From assembly GCA_020719895.1 (NCBI GenBank), contig DYPM01000080.1:1-8562 (forward strand): 8,562 bases of DNA. Direction: 5' to 3'. Positions 1 to 5,525 of this stretch are shown here, in pieces. The notes beneath the pieces were generated by a model. It saw only the letters and a program-made list of their open reading frames with translations. It was not told the DNA's origin and searched no databases. Source of the stretch: Sulfurovum sp. (GTDB taxonomy: Bacteria; Campylobacterota; Campylobacteria; Campylobacterales; Sulfurovaceae). The position numbers were made by a program, and so were the translations under genes. Position 1 is the first letter of the stretch, and each line of letters starts with the position of its first letter.

Positions 1-77
1 TCGATAAGTTCCCAATTCCCTTCCCAGTGTTTGTAATCTTCTATAGTGTAAAACTCTTCATATTTTATAGCCAACAT
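1..77 (-). CDS. Uma2 family (DUF820) nuclease-like protein, N-terminal fragment
   Basis: This partial gene reads leftward off the window edge; only 25 codons are visible. It starts with ATG at 77-75, preceded at six bases by a strong AGGAGA ribosome binding site (84-89). The visible protein begins MLAIKYEEFYTIEDYKHWEG and continues with NWELI. The pattern of a Y-T-x-E-D-Y segment followed by W-E-L-I is the characteristic start of Uma2/DUF820 proteins, which have a PD-(D/E)XK-like nuclease fold. The catalytic residues would lie outside the window, so activity cannot be judged. Family members are common in many copies in cyanobacteria and occur scattered in Campylobacterota; their biological role is poorly known. 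It lies downstream of the mntA-hepT remnant on the same strand, but a 144-bp spacer with inverted repeats suggests its own promoter. The family call rests on a short stretch recognised by eye. Confidence 0.72.
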   Translation of the reverse strand, partial: MLAIKYEEFYTIEDYKHWEGNWELI

Positions 78-83
78 TTTGAT

Positions 84-89
84 TCTCCT
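84..89 (-). promoter_or_regulatory. Ribosome binding site of the Uma2-like gene
   Basis: On the minus strand AGGAGA lies six bases before the ATG at 77-75. It supports that ATG as the true start of a gene for which only 25 codons are visible. Confidence 0.7.
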
Positions 90-100
90 ACTAATAAATT

Positions 101-132
101 TTGTACAATCTAAATAAGTTCAGATTGTACAA
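101..132. repeat. Perfect 11-bp inverted repeat upstream of the Uma2-like gene
   Basis: TTGTACAATCT (101-111) and AGATTGTACAA (122-132) are exact reverse complements separated by 10 bases. Read on the minus strand, the repeat lies 24 to 55 bases before the Uma2-like start codon, where an operator or promoter would be expected. A TTGTAC hexamer and a TAGATT hexamer inside it could serve as weak -35 and -10 elements, which would make the repeat a repressor site over the promoter. It could instead form a stem-loop in the leader RNA. There is no T-run after either arm, so a simple intrinsic terminator is less likely. The role is inferred; the symmetry is directly visible. Confidence 0.6.
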
Positions 133-143
133 GTTTGCTAAAG

Positions 144-181
144 CTTTGCCTTTGGCAAGAAAGGAGTCATTTTGACTCCTT
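144..181 (-). terminator. Possible intrinsic terminator hairpins downstream of the hepT remnant
   Basis: AAGGAGTCA (161-169) and TGACTCCTT (173-181) form a 9-bp stem with a 3-base loop. Read on the minus strand the stem is followed by TTTCTT. A second small hairpin, TTGCC-TTT-GGCAA (147-158), follows directly. The location, about 40 bases past the hepT stop and before the Uma2-like gene, fits a terminator for the upstream minus-strand genes. The T-tract is short and interrupted, so these could equally be fragments of a dispersed palindromic repeat. Confidence 0.4.
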
Positions 182-221
182 GTTGAAATAGTGTATAGAT
201 GATAACTGATTTTGTATGATT

Positions 222-578
222 CTATATTGTAAGTATTTCTAAAACTATTTTTTTTATTTTTGGTAATTTTTCTCTAATAACCATTTCAACGATCATAAGA
301 TTGACACCTTCGTAATCGTGAGCTATAAAGTTTCTTATATCGTAGCTTCCTTTGAGGTCATTTTGATCAAATTTAGATAACACTTCATAAGCTCAATCAT
401 TTTTGAGACGATTGAATTATTCTGCTATAGAGATAAGATGCATAGTAATAGACGGTTTTCTCATTTTTTTATCTTTTAAAGCTAAAAATATCGAACCAAA
501 ATCATTTGTAATCTCTTCTATTAGCTCTATTTTTTCAAAAATAAGTTGAAGTTTAAAAATATCGTTTTGACTATGCAT
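222..578 (-). pseudogene. hepT: HepT-type HEPN toxin (DUF86 family), interrupted by two in-frame stops
   Basis: Reading from ATG 578-576 to TAG 224-222 gives a 118-codon frame of normal HepT length. It is broken only by TAA at codon 54 (419-417) and TGA at codon 62 (395-393). The conceptual protein begins MHSQNDIFKLQLIFEKIELI and continues on both sides of the stops in the same frame, so there is no frameshift. The segment R82-N-F-I-A-H87-D-Y89 is the HEPN RX4-6H ribonuclease motif, including the RX4HXY tyrosine that MntA partners AMPylate in studied systems. In known pairs HepT is an RNA-cleaving toxin. The start overlaps the end of mntA by 8 nt (ATGCATAG), the normal translational coupling of this pair. 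The two stops should prevent a full toxin. The decay looks recent because the surrounding coding sequence is well kept. A restart at GTG codon 66 could in principle give a C-terminal fragment carrying the motif. Confidence 0.85.
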
Positions 579-903
579 AGATAGCTTCTTTTTTTATGAT
601 TTCTAAATAAGGAGAATCACTTTGTTCATCGACTATATCGACATGAAGCATAAATTTTTTGGATATCTCTTCTTTGAGATAATTTAATATAATGAAATAT
701 TCCCAAGGATCGCAACTCTCAATATAGCTATCTTCAAACTTTAAAATCAAATCAATATCGCTACCAAAGTGTTCATTTTCTTTGGCATAAGATCCAAACA
801 ATCCAATCTTTTGAATATGGTATTTTTGTTGAAATATCGGCTTTTTATTTTTAATATACTCTAATATATTTGTTCGCATATTTTCGATTTTATCTTTACT
901 CAT
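571..903 (-). CDS. mntA: MntA-type minimal nucleotidyltransferase antitoxin
   Basis: This is a 110-residue, single-domain minimal nucleotidyltransferase of the DNA polymerase beta superfamily. The signature GSX10DXD is complete: G37-S38, ten residues, then D49-I-D51. A third acidic residue, D89 in HVDIV, completes the expected metal-binding triad. In characterised HepT/MntA toxin-antitoxin systems this enzyme transfers AMP from ATP to a tyrosine beside the toxin's catalytic histidine and thereby silences it. The ATG at 903-901 is preceded by a GGAG site (911-914). The 3' end overlaps the hepT remnant by 8 nt. The gene appears intact although its target is broken, making it a probable orphan antitoxin. 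It is on the same strand as lnt but separated from it by a 178-bp gap filled by a palindromic repeat. I see no confident promoter in the short stretch between the repeat and the gene. Confidence 0.9.
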   Translation of the reverse strand: MSKDKIENMRTNILEYIKNKKPIFQQKYHIQKIGLFGSYAKENEHFGSDIDLILKFEDSYIESCDPWEYFIILNYLKEEISKKFMLHVDIVDEQSDSPYLEIIKKEAIYA

Positions 904-930
904 TTGTCATCTCCATAGTATTAAAAATTA

Positions 931-1032
931 GGGCATCTCTAAAAACTCACTTTTGTCATTGCGGGCTTGACCCGCAATCTCCTGTTTATAAAAATATGCC
1001 AAATCAAGTTTGGCATGACGGTTTTTAGAGAT
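931..1032. repeat. Palindromic dispersed repeat, copy A (two hairpins within 12-bp terminal inverted repeats)
   Basis: ATCTCTAAAAAC (935-946) is exactly complementary to GTTTTTAGAGAT (1021-1032). Within these ends sit two hairpins: ATTGCGGG/CCCGCAAT (958-965 and 971-978) and ATGCCAAA/TTTGGCAT (996-1003 and 1009-1016), each with a 5-base loop. The phrase GTCATTGCGGG (955-965) resembles GTCATTGCGAGG in copies B and C. GGGCATCTCTAAAAAC (931-946) matches 8469-8484 of copy C at 13 of 16 positions. The element carries no coding sequence. It resembles the non-autonomous palindromic repeats found dispersed in many bacterial genomes. It fills the gap between lnt and the mntA-hepT block. Confidence 0.75.
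990..1016 (-). terminator. Possible lnt terminator formed by a hairpin of repeat copy A
   Basis: Read on the minus strand, an 8-bp stem (ATGCCAAA, loop CTTGA, TTTGGCAT) is followed by ATTTTTAT. It lies about 65 bases past the lnt stop. This has the layout of a weak intrinsic terminator, although it is part of a dispersed repeat and may work only by accident. Confidence 0.4.
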
Positions 1033-1081
1033 TTCCATTATAAACTAACTGAACTATTTGAATAGAGACACTAAAACTTGT

Positions 1082-2443
1082 TCATTTGCTTACCATTGTA
1101 TACTCTCCATTTGCAATGATATATGCAGGTGAGAGATTGGTGCTGTGGTAGATTGTCGTGCCGTATTTTTTGCTGTAGTATTGCAAAAGAAGGCGTTGGA
1201 GTGTTGGTTCGATAGAGGGGACAAACCAGCCGTTGTTGCTTAGTACTATCATATTTTTTGGATTGCCTTGATAGAGTGTTTCACAGGTTGCTTCGTAGCA
1301 GATTGCATTACGGTAGGTTGTGTTGTTGATTTTGTAGTCGGTGATATTGCTACTTGCTATATAGTCCACCGCACCATCATAAAACACCTCATTGACCCAA
1401 TCGCTCAAAAAGTCGGGCAGAGGATTGCTCTCTCCAAATGGAACGAGAATCACTTTGTTGGCAACTCTTAGTTGGTTTGGAGTCAAGATGTAGGTGGAGT
1501 TTCGAGGAGTGCCATTATCAGCATACAATGCTCCTATGACGATGGATATTTTGTTTGCTTTTTGTTGAAGTTGTGTAAGGAGTATTGGGGAGAGATTGAG
1601 AAAATCAGGGTAGGCTGATTCGGGTAAAATAATGAGTTGTTTGTTTTTGGTGATGGCATCATCGATCTCTTTCAAAATCGTTTCTACTTGAACTTCAAGA
1701 TGACTTTTGGTCCATTTTTCTTGGACAGGTATATTTGTAGTGACAATCTCAATCTCGTCGGGCAACATCGAGGCAATATGAGAGTCGTACTCGACAGCTA
1801 AAAGCAGTAGAGGCATAAAAATTAGAGTGCGTTTGTAGTGAATCAAAATAAGAGTAAGTAGCACTATGACAAATTGCCACTTCTCAATACCAATATAACT
1901 CTCTACAAAAATCAATTCTAATTTAAGCCAATCAAATCCCAAAGGATGAATCAATCCAAAACCTACAATAGCAACACCACGCAAAAGAAGCGTCACAAAT
2001 TCAAGTGGTTTTGTAGAGTAGCGATGAAGCATCGTGGTAATTTTATCAATCAAAAATGCAATTATCCAAAAAATCACACCATATCCAAAAGCGACACCAA
2101 TCACCACAAAAGGAATCATCCAGCTGAGTTGATAGTGGATAAAACTTAGAGCAATCCACCAAAACCACAAAATACCGATTCCAACACCACTCCAAAACCA
2201 CACTTTGCGGTTTGTAATTAAAAGAAGCCAAAGAGAGAGAAGACCAAGAAGAGTATAAAGTAGGGTGAGTTTGAGTTCAAAATATTCAAGATAAATAAAC
2301 GCGGAAGCCAAAATAGAGATCACGCCACCATAAAGAGCAGGGCGAGAATCGTGGAAACAAAAAGAGGATTTAGGTATGCAAAAACTATTCAAAAAGCCTT
2401 TTATAATGACTAAAACGCTAAAATTTTGTTCGACTTTATTCAA
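1082..2443 (-). CDS. lnt: Apolipoprotein N-acyltransferase
   Basis: This inner-membrane enzyme adds the third acyl chain to the N-terminal cysteine of lipoproteins, the last step of lipoprotein maturation. The 453-residue protein has several hydrophobic helices between about 41 and 215, then a nitrilase-like periplasmic domain (about 231-450). The expected catalytic triad is visible: E275 in LPESAYP, K330 before VILVPFGE, and C382 in ICYEA. No C-terminal membrane helix like that of the longer E. coli enzyme is seen. The annotated start is TTG at 2443-2441 with AAGGAG five bases upstream. However, residues 1-40 include a polar, cysteine-containing stretch unlike an Lnt N-terminus, and a promoter-like TATAAT for the opposite strand falls inside it. 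A later start at GTG codon 41 (2323-2321), just before the first clear membrane helix, is a real alternative. The gene is divergent from yajC. Confidence 0.92.
   Translation of the reverse strand: MNKVEQNFSVLVIIKGFLNSFCIPKSSFCFHDSRPALYGGVISILASAFIYLEYFELKLTLLYTLLGLLSLWLLLITNRKVWFWSGVGIGILWFWWIALSFIHYQLSWMIPFVVIGVAFGYGVIFWIIAFLIDKITTMLHRYSTKPLEFVTLLLRGVAIVGFGLIHPLGFDWLKLELIFVESYIGIEKWQFVIVLLTLILIHYKRTLIFMPLLLLAVEYDSHIASMLPDEIEIVTTNIPVQEKWTKSHLEVQVETILKEIDDAITKNKQLIILPESAYPDFLNLSPILLTQLQQKANKISIVIGALYADNGTPRNSTYILTPNQLRVANKVILVPFGESNPLPDFLSDWVNEVFYDGAVDYIASSNITDYKINNTTYRNAICYEATCETLYQGNPKNMIVLSNNGWFVPSIEPTLQRLLLQYYSKKYGTTIYHSTNLSPAYIIANGEYTMVSK
2402..2407 (+). promoter_or_regulatory. Candidate -10 box for yajC-secD-secF
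   Basis: A perfect TATAAT lies 47 bases before the yajC ATG, within the 5' end of the annotated lnt frame. No good -35 hexamer is seen at the usual distance, which is normal for Campylobacterota sigma-70 promoters, where the -35 region is poorly conserved. Position and sequence fit the operon promoter; transcription start data are lacking. Confidence 0.5.
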
Positions 2444-2454
2444 AAGGACTCCTT
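2444..2454. promoter_or_regulatory. Shared palindromic Shine-Dalgarno region of lnt and yajC
   Basis: AAGGACTCCTT reads AAGGAGTCCTT on the other strand. On the plus strand AAGGA lies six bases before the yajC ATG (2455). On the minus strand AAGGAG lies five bases before the lnt TTG (2443-2441). One 11-bp near-palindrome thus could serve both divergent start codons. The yajC use is well supported; the lnt use depends on whether the TTG is its true start. Confidence 0.6.
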
Positions 2455-2745
2455 ATGGACGCAGAACAAGGAAGTGTGATTGGTTCATTTGTACCTCTTA
2501 TTTTACTCTTCGGTATTTTTTATTTTTTGATCATTAGACCGCAACAACAGCAACAAAAGAAGCACAAAGAGATGCTTGAAAACCTCAAAAAAGGCGACAA
2601 GATCGTCACTACTGGCGGACTTATTGCAGAGATCATCAAACCTGAGGCGGATTTTATCAAAATCAAACTAAATGAAGATACGATTGTCAAACTCGACAAA
2701 GGATTTGTTGCGAAGAAATTAGAAGGCGAAGCAACAAATGCTTAA
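2455..2745 (+). CDS. yajC: Preprotein translocase subunit YajC
   Basis: YajC is a small inner-membrane protein of the SecDF-YajC accessory complex, which associates with SecYEG and YidC. The 96-residue protein has a short N-terminal segment, one membrane helix (about residues 11-27, ending FYFLIIRP), a run of five glutamines in QQQQQKKHKE, and a soluble domain with GDKIVTTGGLIAEI and the lysine-rich C-terminal part typical of the family. Length is normal. The ATG follows AAGGACTCCTT at good spacing. Its 3' end overlaps secD by 8 nt, so translation of the two is probably coupled. It is the first gene of the plus-strand yajC-secD-secF operon. Confidence 0.97.
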   Translation: MDAEQGSVIGSFVPLILLFGIFYFLIIRPQQQQQKKHKEMLENLKKGDKIVTTGGLIAEIIKPEADFIKIKLNEDTIVKLDKGFVAKKLEGEATNA

Positions 2746-4309
2746 CTATAAAGTTATCATTTTTGGATTTGCATTGTTGTTTGGCATCGTTTTTTCGATT
2801 CCTACGCTAACACAGAGTGAGAGTGGACGAAAGATTACGCTTGGACTTGATCTTCAAGGTGGACTCCATATGCTTTTGGGCGTAAAAAACGAAGTTGCAA
2901 TCACCTCAAAAGCAACATCGATTGTGACTACTGTCAAATATCTTTTTGATGATAAAGAGATTATTTATGATGGATTAAGTTTGGATGAGCTGACTACCAC
3001 TATTGCTTTTGAAATACTTGACAAAGATGATTTACCCAAAGTCAATGCACTTCTCAAAGAAAATTTTGAAGGGGTAACTATCACCGAGAAAAACCTTCGA
3101 TTTACAATCCAAATGACACAAAAAGCGATAGAAGAGACCAAACAATACGCAATCTCTCAAGCAGTCGATACGATACGTAATCGACTCAATGAGTTTGGTT
3201 TGGCAGAACCAACAGTCGCAAGACAAGGTGAAGATAAGATTCTTGTAGAAGTTCCAGGGATTAAAACCCAAGAGGATGAGCAACGCGTACGAGAGCTTAT
3301 CGCACGTGCTGCACATCTTCAGTTGATGGCAGTCGATGAAGAGCGTGTCTCTCGTGTAGATACGATGTCAAAAGAAGAAGCCAAAAGCTATAACGATGTG
3401 ATATTGTCTGATGTTTATAGCGATGAGAAGTATTTGGTTCGAGCCATTCCAGTGCTTGATGGCTCAATGCTCACCGATGCCAAAGTGGGATTTGATGAAA
3501 ACAATCAACCCGTGATAAACTTCACGCTCAATGGACAAGGAGCAAAAATATTTGGCGACTTTACTGCAATTAGTGTAGGCAAAAGAATGGCGGTGGTACT
3601 TGATGACAAAGTCTACTCCGCACCCAATATCAGAGAGCGTATTGGCGGTGGTCATGTGCAAATCAGTGGACGCTTTTCGATGGAAGAGGCACGTGATCTT
3701 GCTATCGCACTTCGTTCGGGATCACTGCTTGCACCTGTTTATGTGATGGAGAAAAGATCAGTAGGTCCTAGTCTTGGAGCTGATAGTATCCAAGCGAGTG
3801 CGATTGCACTTGTATCGGGATTTGTATTGGTTGCTCTGTTTATGATGTTTTATTATGGTATAGCAGGTGTGATTGCCAATGTGGCACTTGTGGGAAATAT
3901 TTTTTTGATTCTTGCAGTGATGTCGCTTTTTGGAGCGACTTTGACACTTCCTGGTATGGCAGGTATTGTTCTAACGATAGGTATGGCGGTCGATTCAAAT
4001 GTCATTATCAATGAACGTATTAGAGAGCTTCTTAATGCAGGTAAATCTGTCGGAAAATCGATAGAGGAAGGCTACAGCAACGCATTTCGAGCGATTTGGG
4101 ACTCAAATATCACGACACTCATTGCGGCGGCGGCACTTTTTGGTTATGGCACAGGACCCATTAAAGGATTTGCTTTAACAATAAGCATTGGTATTTTGGC
4201 ATCTATGCTTACTGCCATTATGGGTACGCACGGCATCTATAGTATGATTTTGCACAAAATCGACAAAAACAGACTGAACTATTGGTTTGGCATCAAGCAA
4301 GGAGCTTAA
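2738..4309 (+). CDS. secD: Protein translocase subunit SecD
   Basis: SecD with SecF uses the proton motive force to help pull exported proteins through SecYEG on the periplasmic side. The 523-residue protein shows the family layout. An N-terminal membrane helix (about 5-21) is followed by LGLDLQGGLH (35-44) and a large periplasmic P1 region (about 45-335) containing NRLNEFGLAEPTV and VVLDDKVYSAPNI. A conserved ALRSGSLLAPV/VGPSLGADSI junction (324-351) leads into a membrane domain of five helices. GMAVDSNVIINERIRE (415-430) carries D419, which corresponds to the conserved membrane aspartate implicated in proton use. The start codon lies inside the end of yajC (ATGCTTAA overlap), and the stop is 3 nt before secF. 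No disruption is seen. Confidence 0.98.
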   Translation: MLNYKVIIFGFALLFGIVFSIPTLTQSESGRKITLGLDLQGGLHMLLGVKNEVAITSKATSIVTTVKYLFDDKEIIYDGLSLDELTTTIAFEILDKDDLPKVNALLKENFEGVTITEKNLRFTIQMTQKAIEETKQYAISQAVDTIRNRLNEFGLAEPTVARQGEDKILVEVPGIKTQEDEQRVRELIARAAHLQLMAVDEERVSRVDTMSKEEAKSYNDVILSDVYSDEKYLVRAIPVLDGSMLTDAKVGFDENNQPVINFTLNGQGAKIFGDFTAISVGKRMAVVLDDKVYSAPNIRERIGGGHVQISGRFSMEEARDLAIALRSGSLLAPVYVMEKRSVGPSLGADSIQASAIALVSGFVLVALFMMFYYGIAGVIANVALVGNIFLILAVMSLFGATLTLPGMAGIVLTIGMAVDSNVIINERIRELLNAGKSVGKSIEEGYSNAFRAIWDSNITTLIAAAALFGYGTGPIKGFALTISIGILASMLTAIMGTHGIYSMILHKIDKNRLNYWFGIKQGA

Positions 4310-4312
4310 GAA

Positions 4313-5287
4313 ATGGAACTATTTACAAAATTACCTCCGATAGCCTTGATGGTACAAGCGAAGCGGTTTGGGGCGATCTCTCTTTTTTTGGTGGTGTTGT
4401 CATGGGTTTTGATTTTTACCAAAGGGTTTAACTACGGTATTGATTTTGCAGGTGGTACGCTGATACAGATTCAATACACACAAAAAGCACCGATTGCAGA
4501 GATTCGAGAGATACTTTCTAAAGAAGTGATTTACGAAGGGGCGAGTGTGACCTATTTTGGTTCGGATGATGAGATTATCATTCGCACCAAAACTGATTCT
4601 AAAAGTCTTGGCGTTGATATGGGAGACCAAATACGTACACTGCTCCAAAAAACACAAGGCTTCAAAGAGATAAGACGTGTCGATATGGTAGGCTCTAAAG
4701 TGGGTTCTGAGCTAAGAGAGAGTGGAATAATGGCACTTTTGTTGGCAATTATAGGGATTCTTGTCTATGTGTCGATTCAGTTTGAGTGGCGTTTTGCGGT
4801 TGCTTCTGTTATTGCGTTGGTGCATGACGTTTCGATTGCTGTTGGAGCGGTGTCGCTTTTGAGCGTGGAGTTTAGTCTTGATACTATCGCAGCGATTTTG
4901 ACTATTTTGGGATATTCAATCAACGATACGATTATTGTCTTTGACCGTATTCGTGAAGGTATTCGTGAAGGCAAAGAGTCAAATCTCGCCTTAATTATTG
5001 ATGAATCGGTGACCAAAACACTCTCACGTACCACGCTTACGTCACTTACTGTGTTTTTCGTGGTGTTTACGTTGTATCTTTTTGGTGGTGAGATTATCAA
5101 AGGGTTTAGTTTCCCTTTGCTTGTAGGTGTGGCTGTGGGGACTTACTCTTCGATTTTTATTGCAGCACCGATTACGATGTGGCTTAAATTTTCTGTTTCG
5201 GATTTTAGACTCAAAGAGGCTGAAAAGCTTAAAAGAGAGAAAGAGAAAGAGAAGATGAGAACACAGTTTGAACAAGGAAGTATTTGA
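4313..5287 (+). CDS. secF: Protein translocase subunit SecF
   Basis: SecF is the partner of SecD in the proton-driven accessory complex of the Sec translocase. The 324-residue protein has a first membrane helix at about 20-36, then YGIDFAGGTLIQIQY (41-55) opening the small periplasmic domain. The VGSKVGSELRESG motif (126-138) leads into five more helices. The transmembrane motif GYSINDTIIVFDRIRE (200-215) holds conserved D205 and D211. The C-terminal tail (about 298-320) is strongly charged, rich in Lys and Glu, and cytoplasmic. Translation starts 3 nt after the secD stop, with AAGGAGC in the secD end as ribosome binding site. It ends the operon; the next gene lies 238 bp away behind a palindromic repeat. 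Confidence 0.98.
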   Translation: MELFTKLPPIALMVQAKRFGAISLFLVVLSWVLIFTKGFNYGIDFAGGTLIQIQYTQKAPIAEIREILSKEVIYEGASVTYFGSDDEIIIRTKTDSKSLGVDMGDQIRTLLQKTQGFKEIRRVDMVGSKVGSELRESGIMALLLAIIGILVYVSIQFEWRFAVASVIALVHDVSIAVGAVSLLSVEFSLDTIAAILTILGYSINDTIIVFDRIREGIREGKESNLALIIDESVTKTLSRTTLTSLTVFFVVFTLYLFGGEIIKGFSFPLLVGVAVGTYSSIFIAAPITMWLKFSVSDFRLKEAEKLKREKEKEKMRTQFEQGSI

Positions 5288-5307
5288 AATATTTTTTGAT
5301 TTCCGTT

Positions 5308-5459
5308 GTGTTTGTTGGAATTTAATTGAATCCTCTGATTAAATAGATTGCTTCACTTTGTTCGCAATGACAAAGTACCGTCATTGCGAGGTTTGAAACA
5401 AACTGTGGCAATCTAAATAATGTTTATTCAGGGTATCAATTAAACTTATTTCAAAACAC
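5308..5459. repeat. Palindromic dispersed repeat, copy B (long imperfect inverted repeat)
   Basis: The core TAGATTGC (5344-5351) pairs with GCAATCTA (5408-5415). Inside, CGCAATGAC (5363-5371) pairs with GTCATTGCG (5380-5388), and GTTTG/CAAAC (5391-5395 and 5399-5403) forms a small side hairpin. Outside the core, symmetry continues imperfectly through TTTAATTGA (5321-5329) and TCAATTAAA (5436-5444) to GTGTTT (5308-5313) and AAACAC (5454-5459). It shares TAGATTGCTTCAC and GTCATTGCGAGG exactly with copy C. It occupies most of the secF-dacB gap, has no coding capacity, and may act as a transcriptional barrier after secF. I see no convincing dacB promoter in 5460-5525. Confidence 0.8.
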
Positions 5460-5525
5460 TAAGAGTCTGATCTGTTTTTAAGTATTGATTTAGATTATTC
5501 AATTTTAATTTTTTATAGGTGTATT

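Noticed and set aside
222..578. Reading the TAA and TGA in hepT as sense codons (alternative code or recoding)
   Set aside because: Two different stop codons would both need recoding, while all neighbouring genes end normally at TAA, TGA or TAG. Pseudogene formation is simpler.
2376..2528. Plus-strand 50-codon frame starting MQKLFKKPF across the lnt/yajC junction
   Set aside because: It overlaps both the lnt 5' end and yajC in other frames, has no good ribosome binding site and no recognisable protein features. It is a shadow of the two real genes.
4777..5275. Minus-strand frames opposite secF
   Set aside because: They lie wholly inside a clear secF gene and show only the low-complexity, Lys/Ser-rich composition expected of antisense frames.
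5460..5525. Promoter for dacB (TTGATT at 5485-5490 with AT-rich sequence after it)
   Set aside because: No -10-like hexamer lies at a proper distance. The stretch is simply AT-rich, so a specific call would be a guess.
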